A DNA stretch of 29,951 nt, from contig JBBSDV010000012.1 of NCBI GenBank assembly GCA_038240335.1, positions 1 through 29,951 of the forward strand, given 5' to 3'. The stretch's first letter is position 1, and every line of letters starts with the position of its first letter. The DNA is from JBBSDV01 sp038240335. Its GTDB lineage: Bacteria; Chloroflexota; Dehalococcoidia; DSTF01; JACRBR01. The notes below the pieces were generated by a model that worked only from the letters and a program-made list of their open reading frames with translations, searched no databases and was not told the DNA's origin. The position numbers and the translations under genes are program-made. Positions 1 to 6,299 of this stretch are shown here, in pieces.

Positions 1-50
1 CCCACATCGCGATTCCCGCTTCCCGCTCACGGGCCGCTTGCCGCTACCCG

Positions 51-106
51 CTTCCGGCGTCCGGCGTCCGGCGTCCGGCGTCCGGCGGCCGGCGTCCGGC
101 GTCCGG
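51..106. repeat. Heptanucleotide tandem array (CGTCCGG)n
   Basis: Eight consecutive 7-bp units: cttccgg, then five cgtccgg-type units with one cggccgg variant, in perfect register from 51 to 106. Looser units of the cttcccg type precede it (about 11-50). No reading frame here looks coding; minus-strand frames give only low-complexity Arg/Gly/Ser peptides. This is one of several 7-bp-periodic intergenic arrays in the window. Confidence 0.9.
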
Positions 107-126
107 CAGAGAAAGGGGAGATAAAG

Positions 127-200
127 GGAAAAAACGCGGGGGGCCACCCCCGGGCCCCCGGCAGCCGTGGCGGCGGCTGCACTCCCGCTTTCGCGAGCCA
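127..200 (-). repeat. GC double-hairpin element, copy A
   Basis: Two adjacent hairpins: GGGGGCC (139-145) with GGCCCCC (153-159), and GCAGCCG (161-167) with CGGCTGC (174-180), next to an A-rich run on the plus strand at 125-135. Read on the minus strand this is GC hairpins followed by a T-rich tract, like a Rho-independent terminator. The second hairpin and its setting recur at 3845-3864 and 4061-4080, so it belongs to a dispersed repeat family. It lies between two heptad arrays. Function unknown; a minus-strand terminator is the simplest reading. Confidence 0.6.
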
Positions 201-231
201 CTTGCGCGCGTGTGGGTCGTCTCGAGCCCCA

Positions 232-306
232 CTTCCCACACCGCGCTTCCGCTTCCCACTTCCCACTTCCCACTGCCGCTTCCCGCTTCCCGCTTCCCGC
301 TTCCTG
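232..306. repeat. Heptanucleotide tandem array (CTTCCCA/CTTCCCG)n
   Basis: Units of 7 bp: three cttccca at 252-272, a 6-bp ctgccg, then cttcccg at 279-285, 286-292 and 293-299 and cttcctg at 300-306, with looser units from 232. It ends about 18 bp before the -10 element of the XRE gene. Same C-rich strand as the array at 51-106, so the two arrays flank hairpin element A in direct orientation. Confidence 0.85.
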
Positions 307-324
307 TCACTACACGGAAGCGTG

Positions 325-330
325 TACGAT
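325..330 (+). promoter_or_regulatory. -10 element, likely leaderless transcript of XRE gene
   Basis: TACGAT lies five bases before the ATG at 336, so transcription would begin at or next to the start codon. No convincing -35 is seen 16-18 bp upstream, where the heptad array ends. The identical hexamer is the -10 of rplJ and of tRNA-Lys in this window, which supports the call. Confidence 0.45.
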
Positions 331-335
331 AGAGC

Positions 336-599
336 ATGGCCAAGCGAAAAGCGACCGCGTGGGACGCGACGATGGTGCGCGGGTTGCGGCGACATCTCGC
401 GGTGACGCAGGAGGAGCTGGCAGAGGAACTCGGTGTGCGGCAGCAGACCATCAGCGAGTGGGAGACGGGCGCGTACCAGCCCCGCGGGGCGAGCGAACGG
501 CTGCTCTCGATCGTCGCCGATAGCGCGGGGTTCGCCTACGATACCGGCCGATCTCCGTCAGGCGGCGCTTCCGAAAGCGGCGACGGCAATCGATCGTGA
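336..599 (+). CDS. Small XRE/Cro-CI family DNA-binding regulator
   Basis: An 87-residue protein with one Cro/CI-type helix-turn-helix over about residues 14-60. The pattern is typical: a VRGLRRHL-like first helix, VTQEELAEELGV, then the recognition helix RQQTISEWETG and YQPRG. The C-terminal 25 residues are Gly/Ser-rich and look disordered. It has no effector domain, so it is a minimal DNA-binding regulator; targets cannot be read from the sequence. The ATG at 336 is favoured because a -10 hexamer sits just upstream and the HTH starts soon after. Its TGA overlaps the GTG of the DUF2851 gene (GTGA at 596-599), so the two are probably co-translated. Confidence 0.85.
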   Translation: MAKRKATAWDATMVRGLRRHLAVTQEELAEELGVRQQTISEWETGAYQPRGASERLLSIVADSAGFAYDTGRSPSGGASESGDGNRS

Positions 600-2614
600 T
601 CGGCGGCGGATGCCCACTTCGACGTTATCCAGCAGCAGAGGGCCAGGGTCCCGCTCACGCCGTCGTGGTTGCAGACGACCGAACGCCTTATGCAGCAGCG
701 ATGCACGCCGTCGCGACGGACGCACCGGCGACGGTCCCGGCGCTGGCGACGAGCCGCCCGCACGTTGACACGGACGCCCCGGCCGCGGCGAATACCGAGG
801 ACGGCACGCGGCGGATCACCGGGGAGCCGGGCGCGCCGGCGACAACGTGCGACGATCGAGGGGCGGCCGCCGAAGCGCGAGCGACGGCGAGTGACCACCG
901 GCGAGGCGTCAGTCGGCCGCGATCGGCGGCTGAAGCGCGAGCGAACGCAATCGAGGAGCGCGCCGCGGTCAGGCAGCAGCGATCGGCCGCCGAAGCGCGA
1001 GCGACAGCCAGTGACGAGCGCGCGGCGGTCGGGCGGCAGCGATCGGCCGCTGAAGCGCGAGCGACGGCGAATGACGAGCGGCGAGGCGTCGGCCGTCGCC
1101 TATCGCACGCCGACAGCCCCCGGCACGCCGGCGATGCCGGGGGAGGCAGCGGCGCGGCGGCCCGCCTGACGGAGAAGCAACTCGAGCTGCTCTGGCACGG
1201 CCGGCGATTTCCCGACGGCGCGCTCGTGACGCGGCAGGGCGTGCCGGTGCGGGTGATCTACCAGGGCCGCCGCGGCCGCGGCCCGGGCCCGGATTTTCGC
1301 GGCGCCGTGATCGCCGGGCCGTCCGCCGTGCCCGTCCGCGGCGACGTCGAGCTCCACGTCCGCTCTTCCGATTTCCGCGCCCACAATCACCACCGCGACG
1401 CCGCTTACCGCAACATCGTCCTCCATGTCGTCTTCAACGACGACGCGGCGGGCGACGGTGGCGCGACGCCGCTGCCCGGCGGCGGCTCGGCGCCCGTGAT
1501 CGCGCTGGCGCCGTGGGTGGCGCAGCGAGCCGGCGAGCTCGAGCAGTGGATCGCCCGGCCGCTGCTCTGGCGCGAGCCCTGCCACGACGCCGTGATGCGC
1601 CTCGGCTCCGATGGCGTCGCCGCCGTGCTCGAACGCGAGGGCGACAGGCGCTTCGAGGCCCGGGTCGCCCTGCTGCGGACGGCGGTGCGAACGTCCGGCC
1701 TCGACCAGGCGCTCTATGAGACGCTGCTCGAGGCGCTCGGTTACGGCGGCAACGCACCGCAGATGCTCGCCCTCGCCCGTCTCCTGCCGTGGCGAACGTT
1801 GACCGAACACGGAGGCGGCGGCGACAGCATGCCGGCGCTCGGCGGAACACGAGCGAGCCCGGCGGCCGGCATTGTGGCGGCGCGCGATCGACCGGCGGCG
1901 CGCGAGCAGCGCTTCGCCGCGCTGCTGCTCGGGAGCGCCGGCCTGCTGCCCTCACAGCGCGACCACGACGGCCCGGTCGAGCCGTACGTCGACTGGCTCG
2001 AGGCGACATTCGGGCGCGCCGGGCTACCGGCGCTGCCTCGCGATACATGGAAGCTCTGGGGCGTGCGGCCGGAGAACGCGGCGGCGCGCCGCGTCGCCGC
2101 CGCGGCGGCGCTGCTGGCAGCGCTGGCGGCGCCCTCGGCGCTGCTGGCCGTCAACGCGGCGACGACCGTGAACGAGGCGATCGCGCCCTTCACCGTGCGC
2201 GCATCCGGCTACTGGCTGGATCACCACGACTTGTGCGCCGGCGCTTGCCGGATGCCGCCGAGCTTCGTCGGCCGCTCGCGTGCCCTAGAGATCCTGATCA
2301 ACGCCGTACTGCCGGCCGCATGCGCAGCAGACGACGCCGCGATCTCAACGCCGGCGCGCGCACTGTTCGCGAAGCTGCCGCGGCCCGCAGTCTACGGCCT
2401 CACCCGCTTCATCGAAGACGCCCTCGCCTCCGAGGGCGTCAAGGCGCCGGTCAACGCCCGCCGCGCTCAGGGCCTGCTCGAGCTGCAGCGCAACTGGTGC
2501 ACGAAGGGCGGCTGTGGCCGCTGCTCCCTCAGCGAGACGCCGTCGTCGCCCGCGTCGACGAGCGACCATCTGCTTAACCCAGGCGTTCCGTCGCTGATAC
2601 CAGCTGATGCGTGA
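596..2614 (+). CDS. DUF2851 family protein with repeat-rich N-terminal extension
   Basis: A 672-residue protein. The DUF2851 region begins near residue 191 (LTEKQLELLWHGRRFP) and continues through GRGPGPDFRGAVI, GDVELHVRSSDFRAHNHHRD and NIVLHVVFND. It ends with a Cys-rich tail, NWCTKGGCGRC, typical of the family. The molecular function of DUF2851 is unknown. The first 190 residues are atypical: Ala/Arg/Asp-rich and containing four 20-residue repeats (residues 89-168). The GTG start at 596 overlaps the XRE stop; an ATG at residue 36 is an alternative. No in-frame ATG or GTG lies close to the domain start, so some extension is probably translated. Coupling to an XRE regulator suggests a shared operon, but no partner function is evident. 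Confidence 0.8.
   Translation: MIGGGCPLRRYPAAEGQGPAHAVVVADDRTPYAAAMHAVATDAPATVPALATSRPHVDTDAPAAANTEDGTRRITGEPGAPATTCDDRGAAAEARATASDHRRGVSRPRSAAEARANAIEERAAVRQQRSAAEARATASDERAAVGRQRSAAEARATANDERRGVGRRLSHADSPRHAGDAGGGSGAAARLTEKQLELLWHGRRFPDGALVTRQGVPVRVIYQGRRGRGPGPDFRGAVIAGPSAVPVRGDVELHVRSSDFRAHNHHRDAAYRNIVLHVVFNDDAAGDGGATPLPGGGSAPVIALAPWVAQRAGELEQWIARPLLWREPCHDAVMRLGSDGVAAVLEREGDRRFEARVALLRTAVRTSGLDQALYETLLEALGYGGNAPQMLALARLLPWRTLTEHGGGGDSMPALGGTRASPAAGIVAARDRPAAREQRFAALLLGSAGLLPSQRDHDGPVEPYVDWLEATFGRAGLPALPRDTWKLWGVRPENAAARRVAAAAALLAALAAPSALLAVNAATTVNEAIAPFTVRASGYWLDHHDLCAGACRMPPSFVGRSRALEILINAVLPAACAADDAAISTPARALFAKLPRPAVYGLTRFIEDALASEGVKAPVNARRAQGLLELQRNWCTKGGCGRCSLSETPSSPASTSDHLLNPGVPSLIPADA
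860..1099 (+). repeat. Four in-frame 60-bp repeats inside DUF2851 gene
   Basis: Four consecutive 60-bp units encode 20-residue repeats of the type RSAAEARATASDERAAVGRQ. The units start at residues 89, 109, 129 and 149 and keep frame. Units 2-4 begin with gatcggc on the DNA level and are very similar, so the array looks like a recent minisatellite-type expansion. The predicted product is charged and probably helical or disordered. Confidence 0.85.
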
Positions 2615-2902
2615 GCGAGATGCGGCCGTCGTATCCAGTTGTTCCGTGGTCGATACCAATTGAGACTGATGCTCGAACCTCTACGGCTGGAACTCCGAGG
2701 CTGGAGTGTAGCGATCGCAGCACCTCGACCGGGTGCCGCGATCCTTGGTTCACCGCAGCTGCGCGGTGACACTCGAAGCTTCTGCGGCCGAAAGCCGAAG
2801 GCTGGAGTGCAGATGGCGCAGCGCCAATGCCGGGGGCCCCGGGGTGTCCATGAACTGTTGTATGCCGTACGCATGCCGCTGGCCGTGATCGCCGACGAAC
2901 GG
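2615..2902. other. Convergent intergenic gap with two similar motifs
   Basis: This 288-bp gap separates the convergent DUF2851 and purQ genes. It contains two imperfect copies of a motif reading roughly ccgaGGCTGGAGTG followed by a gcGCAGC core (about 2695-2724 and 2799-2828). No coding signal and no clear terminator hairpin with a T-tract were found. Confidence 0.4.
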
Positions 2903-3604
2903 CTAGGCCACCACCGCGACCGCGCTTTCGATCATCGAGCGGAAGATCAGCAGCCCGTCGCTGCCACCGAGAAGGGGCTCCGCGGCGCGCTCCGGGTGCG
3001 GCATCATGCCGAGGACGTTGCCGCGCTCGTTGATGATGCCGGCGATATTGCGCGCCGAGCCGTTCGGGTTGGCCGCCGCGCTCGCTTCGCCACCGGGCGT
3101 CACGTAGCGAAAGACGACGCGCCCGGTCGCCTCGAGCTCGTCGAGCGTCTTCGCGTCGGCGTAGTAGTTGCCTTCGCCGTGCGACACCGGCGTCATCAGG
3201 ACCTGCCCCGCCTGCGTCGCCGACGTGAACATCGTGCCGGCCTTCTCGACCCGCAGGTAGGAGGGCATGCAGCGGAACTGGAGGCTGTCGTTGCGCATCA
3301 GCGCGCCCGGCAACAGATGAGACTCGCAGAGGATCTGGAAGCCGTTGCAGATGCCGATCACAGGCTTGCCGGCGGCGGCGTGCCGCGCGACTGCGGCCAT
3401 CACCGGCGAAAAGCGGGCAACGGCGCCGGTGCGCAGATGATCGCCGTAGGAGAAGCCGCCCGGGATGACGACGGCGTCGTAAGTGTCGAGATCGGCCTCG
3501 CGGTGCCAGACGAGGTCGGCGCGCTGACCGAGCTCGTGGCTGAGCACGTACTGGCAATCGCGCTCCGACCAGGTGCCGGGGAAGACGAGCACAGCGAAGT
3601 TCAT
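2903..3604 (-). CDS. purQ: Phosphoribosylformylglycinamidine synthase subunit PurQ (glutaminase)
   Basis: A 233-residue class I glutamine amidotransferase. It supplies ammonia to PurL for the FGAR-to-FGAM step of purine synthesis in the cytoplasm. Visible features are the oxyanion region VVIPGGFSYGDHLRTGA, the nucleophile in GICNGFQIL (Cys86), and the catalytic His/Glu in MMPHPERA (His203, Glu205). Length is normal for a stand-alone PurQ of the small PurS/PurQ/PurL system. The ATG at 3604 gives the standard N-terminus (MNFAVLVFPGTW); the reading frame stays open upstream only through heptad repeats. TACACT lies six bases before the ATG, together with a ggag. Neither purS nor purL is adjacent, which is unusual because they are often neighbours. 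Confidence 0.96.
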   Translation of the reverse strand: MNFAVLVFPGTWSERDCQYVLSHELGQRADLVWHREADLDTYDAVVIPGGFSYGDHLRTGAVARFSPVMAAVARHAAAGKPVIGICNGFQILCESHLLPGALMRNDSLQFRCMPSYLRVEKAGTMFTSATQAGQVLMTPVSHGEGNYYADAKTLDELEATGRVVFRYVTPGGEASAAANPNGSARNIAGIINERGNVLGMMPHPERAAEPLLGGSDGLLIFRSMIESAVAVVA

Positions 3605-3610
3605 GGCTCC

Positions 3611-3639
3611 AGTGTAGTTTGTCGTTGGTAGTTTGTCGT
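3611..3639 (-). promoter_or_regulatory. Predicted purQ promoter embedded in heptad array
   Basis: On the minus strand, ACGACA (3634-3639) and TACACT (3611-3616) are separated by 17 bp, and TACACT ends six bases before the purQ ATG. The -35-like hexamer is supplied by the heptad array, whose 14-bp double unit offers the same hexamer repeatedly. The start site would be at or just before the ATG. Confidence 0.45.
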
Positions 3640-3665
3640 TGGTAGTTTGTCGTTGGTGGTTCGTG
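3617..3665. repeat. Heptad array (GTTTGTC/GTTGGTA)n upstream of purQ
   Basis: Seven exact 7-bp units: gtttgtc, gttggta, gtttgtc, gttggta, gtttgtc, gttggtg, gttcgtg. The alternating pair makes a 14-bp super-unit. The same motif family occurs inverted at 4263-4304, so the island between them is bracketed by inverted heptad arrays. Confidence 0.9.
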
Positions 3666-3691
3666 GTCTCAGTTCGATCCGACATACGACG

Positions 3692-3790
3692 GCGCGCCGG
3701 GGAGATGTCGTGCTGCGCGGCGCCGATGATCCGGTGCGCCTCTACGAGGTGCGCTACTCGGAGTCACGGCCGGCGCGGATCTCGCCGTAA
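3692..3790 (+). pseudogene. 3' remnant of class III adenylate/guanylate cyclase, copy 1
   Basis: The plus-strand frame reads ARRGDVVLRGADDPVRLYEVRYSES and on to a TAA at 3788-3790. The pattern L-K/R-G-F-x-x-P-V-R-L-Y-E-V is the characteristic C-terminal strand of class III nucleotidyl cyclase catalytic domains. No upstream domain (no metal-binding Asp motif) remains, so this is a truncated 3' fragment with no visible start. Compared with copy 2, the stop at 3764-3766 has changed to tca, giving an eight-residue read-through tail. Confidence 0.6.
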
Positions 3791-3804
3791 CGGAACAGTA
3801 GACA

Positions 3805-3900
3805 AAAAAACAAAAAGGCTCCGGGGGACACCCACGGATCCCCGGCAGCCGTCGCGGCGGCTGCACGCTCGCTTCTCGAGCGATCAACACGAACCGTGGA
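3805..3900 (-). repeat. GC double-hairpin element, copy B
   Basis: CCGGGG (3821-3826) pairs with CCCCGG (3840-3845), and GCAGCCG (3845-3851) pairs with CGGCTGC (3858-3864). An A-rich tract lies at 3802-3817 on the plus strand, so minus-strand RNA would show hairpins then U-runs. A third small self-complementary segment (cgcttctcgagcg) follows. Possible terminator for minus-strand transcription arriving from the ABC exporter operon. Confidence 0.6.
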
Positions 3901-3913
3901 TGACCTACGACAG

Positions 3914-3988
3914 GCGCGCCGGGGAGATGTCGTGCTGCGCGGCTTCGACGACCCGGTGCGCCTCTACGAGGTGCGCTACTCGGAGTAA
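3914..3988 (+). pseudogene. 3' remnant of class III adenylate/guanylate cyclase, copy 2
   Basis: The frame reads ARRGDVVLRGFDDPVRLYEVRYSE and stops at TAA 3986-3988. This copy keeps the conserved Phe of the RGFDDPVRLYEV motif and the likely original stop codon, so it seems closer to the ancestral gene end than copy 1. It has no catalytic residues and cannot encode an active enzyme. Confidence 0.6.
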
Positions 3989-4019
3989 CTGCCGGCGCAG
4001 ATCTCGCCGTAAACGAACA

Positions 4020-4120
4020 GTAGAAAAAGAAAAGGCCCCGGGGACACCCGCGGACCCCCGGCAGCCGTCGCGGCGGCTGCACACTCGGTTCTCGAGCGAT
4101 CAACACGAACCGTGGATTAC
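4020..4120 (-). repeat. GC double-hairpin element, copy C
   Basis: GCAGCCG (4061-4067) pairs with CGGCTGC (4074-4080), preceded by a cccgggg/ccccc segment and an A-rich tract (4022-4033). Sequence and order match copy B. On the minus strand this would be the first intact hairpin plus T-tract met by transcripts leaving the ABC exporter operon. Confidence 0.6.
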
Positions 4121-4262
4121 CGTACGAGGGCGAATGGACTTAGACCTGTCTGGCCCCGAACAGCGGTTGCGGCGGCTGGACATCCGCTTCTCGAGGAAGC
4201 AACTACGGACGTCCGATGTGCGGAACGCGAGCGGTCATCCTACCTAGGAAAGCGCGGCCACA

Positions 4263-4304
4263 CACAACGAACTACAAACCACGAACTACCAACGACAAAC
4301 TAAC
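4263..4304. repeat. Heptad array (AACNACN)n, inverted relative to 3617-3665
   Basis: Six 7-bp units: cacaacg, aactaca, aaccacg, aactacc, aacgaca, aactaac. Their reverse complements match the gtttgtc/gttggta units of the array at 3617-3665. The array runs to within two bases of the stop codon of the ABC exporter gene. Confidence 0.85.
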
Positions 4305-4305
4305 G

Positions 4306-6177
4306 CTACGCACTCGTCATCGCGTGCTGTTCGTAGGTCATCCGGTAGAGGCGCGCGTAACGGCCGCCGAGTTCGAGCAACTCGTCGTGCCGCCCCTGCT
4401 CGGCGATGCGGCCGTTCTCGAGGACGATGATCCGGTCGGCGTTGCGGATCGTCGAGAGCCGGTGGGCGATGACGAACGATGTCCGCCCCTCGAGCAGCAC
4501 GTTGAGGGCGCGCTGGATGATCACCTCGGTCTGGGTGTCGACGTTCGCCGTCGCCTCGTCGAGGATGAGGATGCGCGGCCGGGCGATGATCGCCCGCGCG
4601 AAGCTGATCAGCTGGCGCTGGCCGACCGATAGGTTGTGGCCGCGCTCGTGCAGGTACGTGTTGTAGCCGTCCTCGAGGTGCATGATGAAGTCGTGGGCGC
4701 CGACCGTGCGCGCGGCATCTTCGATCTCTTCGTCCGTCGCCTCCAGCCGCCCGTAGCGGATGTTATCGGCGACCGTCCCCGAGAAGAGGAACGGCTCCTG
4801 CAGGACGAGGCCGAGTTGCGATGAGAGACTGGCGTGCGAGATCTCACGCACATCGACGCCGTCGATTTTGATGCCGCCCTGAGTGACGTCGTAGAAGCGA
4901 GACAGCAGCGCCGTCAGCGTCGTCTTCCCGGCGCCCGTCTGGCCAACGAGGGCGATCGTCTCGCCCGGCCTCACGTGCAGGTCGACATCGGCGAGCACAG
5001 GCACGTCGTCCACGTAGTTGAAGGTCACGTGGTCGAAATCGACGCGGCCTTCGGTATCAGTGATGTCGATCGCGTCCGGGGAGTCCTCGAACTCGGGCTT
5101 CGTGTCGAGTACCTCGATCACGCGCTCGCCGCCGGCCATCGCCCGCTGCAGCTGCGTGTACTGGAGCACGAGGTCGCGGACCGGGTCGAAGAACAACTGC
5201 AGTTGCAGAGTGAAGGCGATCAGCGCGGCGATGCCCATCTGGCCGTGTAGGACGCGGTAGCCTCCGTAGGCGATGACGAGCGACATGCCGACCGCCACGA
5301 TCACCTCGACGGCCGGTGTCACGGCGGCGGTGAGGCGACCGGCGTCGACGTTGGCGCGCAGGTTTTGCCTGTTGATCGAATCGAAGCGCGCGGCGTTCTC
5401 GTCCTCGCGGGAGAGGCTCTGGATGACGCGAACGCCGGAGACATTCTCCTGCAAGTTGGCGTTGACGACGGCGATCGCCTGGCGGACGCGGACGAAGGCG
5501 CGGCGCGAGTAGTTCTGCCAGACCGCCATCGTCAGGACGAGCACAGGTACCACCGTGAACGTGACGAAGGCGAGGCGGATGTCGAAGTACACGAGGAAAC
5601 CGATGGAGATGAAGATGCCGGCAACGTCGCCGACGATCGTCAGGAAGCCGCTCGTCATCAGGTCTTGTAGCGCCGTGACGTCGCTCGTCACGCGCGACAT
5701 GACGCGGCCGACCTCATTGTTGTCGTAGAAGCGCAGCGAGAGCTTCTGCAGATGGGCGAACAGGTCGCGGCGCAGGCCAAGCAGCAGCCTCTGGCCGATC
5801 CAGCCGGTCGTCGTCAACTGGAGATAGAAGAATGCCGCTGAGAACGTCGCCAGCGCGATGTACGCCCAGCCCCAATGATTGAGACTGCTGAGATTGTTGT
5901 GGGTCGCTGCGTGGATCAGCTTGCCGATGACAAACGGCATGGAGCGCGTGGCGAAGGCGTAGCCGAGGGTGCCGACAAGCGCCAGCGCGAGGCGCTTGCG
6001 GTAGGGCGCGACGAAATGCGCGAGCCGCATGACGACGCGATGGTTGTAGACGGAACCGAGCTCGTCGTCGTCCCAGCCGTCGGTACTGCGCTTCAGCGAG
6101 TTCGGCCGCAGGTTGCCCTGCCAGTTGCCGTTATTGCCGCTCCATCCGCCCGCCGCGCCCGCGCCGCCAAAAAACAT
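4306..6177 (-). CDS. ABC exporter, canonical-Glu half (MsbA/MdlB-like)
   Basis: A 623-residue half-transporter: a Gly/Asn-rich N-terminus, six membrane helices over about residues 55-345, then an NBD. Walker A is GQTGAGKTT (412-420), the signature is LSVGQ (516-520), Walker B is ILILDE (Asp540, Glu541) and the H-loop His is 572. The catalytic Glu and His are intact, but the signature departs from LSGGQ. That is the expected partner for a half with a degenerate Walker B, and the upstream gene encodes exactly that. Together they should form a heterodimeric exporter in the cytoplasmic membrane; the substrate (lipid or drug) cannot be inferred. Second gene of the operon, 122 bp after the first. 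An ATG at residue 1 is used; later starts are possible because the first 45 residues are not conserved. Confidence 0.93.
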   Translation of the reverse strand: MFFGGAGAAGGWSGNNGNWQGNLRPNSLKRSTDGWDDDELGSVYNHRVVMRLAHFVAPYRKRLALALVGTLGYAFATRSMPFVIGKLIHAATHNNLSSLNHWGWAYIALATFSAAFFYLQLTTTGWIGQRLLLGLRRDLFAHLQKLSLRFYDNNEVGRVMSRVTSDVTALQDLMTSGFLTIVGDVAGIFISIGFLVYFDIRLAFVTFTVVPVLVLTMAVWQNYSRRAFVRVRQAIAVVNANLQENVSGVRVIQSLSREDENAARFDSINRQNLRANVDAGRLTAAVTPAVEVIVAVGMSLVIAYGGYRVLHGQMGIAALIAFTLQLQLFFDPVRDLVLQYTQLQRAMAGGERVIEVLDTKPEFEDSPDAIDITDTEGRVDFDHVTFNYVDDVPVLADVDLHVRPGETIALVGQTGAGKTTLTALLSRFYDVTQGGIKIDGVDVREISHASLSSQLGLVLQEPFLFSGTVADNIRYGRLEATDEEIEDAARTVGAHDFIMHLEDGYNTYLHERGHNLSVGQRQLISFARAIIARPRILILDEATANVDTQTEVIIQRALNVLLEGRTSFVIAHRLSTIRNADRIIVLENGRIAEQGRHDELLELGGRYARLYRMTYEQHAMTSA

Positions 6178-6189
6178 GTGTTGGTTTCC

Positions 6190-6251
6190 TAGTGATTAGT
6201 GATAGTGGTTAGTGGTTAGTGGTTAGTGGTTGGCGTCAGTGGTCGGTGGCT
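6190..6251. repeat. Heptad array (AGTGGTT)n between the two ABC genes
   Basis: tagtgat twice (6190-6203), then agtggtt four times in exact register (6204-6231), then looser agtggtc and ggtggct units. It fills the gap between the two exporter genes. If the genes are co-transcribed, the repeat is part of the mRNA. Confidence 0.9.
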
Positions 6252-6299
6252 GGAAGCTCCGCGCTCGATCCAGCGTCCAGGCTCCAGGTGCCACAGGCG

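Larger units (their letters stand above)
3691..4124 (+). repeat. Tandem duplication, two 222-bp units plus a decayed third
   Basis: The sequence from 3691 repeats from 3913 with a 222-bp offset and, by eye, roughly 90% identity. Each unit holds the 3' end of a nucleotidyl cyclase reading frame, an A-rich stretch, the GC double hairpin and a shared tail (gagcgatcaacacgaaccgtgga). A degenerate third copy of the hairpin and tail part is recognisable at about 4125-4215 (ggcggctgga, cgcttctcgagg). Confidence 0.85.

Noticed and set aside
51..306. CRISPR array
   Set aside because: The repeats are 7 bp and contiguous, with no spacers and no cas genes in the window.
27..451. Minus-strand frames at the left end (122 and 135 codons)
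   Set aside because: They consist of translated heptad repeats and hairpin sequence and overlap the XRE gene.
596..1160. Frameshifted alternative frame 669-1169 as the true gene before DUF2851
   Set aside because: It reads the same 60-bp repeats in another phase, is extremely Arg-rich and ends without a domain; the in-frame extension of DUF2851 is simpler.
3605..3685. N-terminal extension of PurQ to 3685
   Set aside because: The added residues only translate the heptad array (TTNDKLPTTN pattern), and the family N-terminus begins at the ATG at 3604.
3633..4247. 204-codon plus-strand frame across the cyclase-tail repeats
   Set aside because: It runs through both tandem units in a different frame from the cyclase remnant and yields Cys/Arg-rich repeats only; explained by the duplication.
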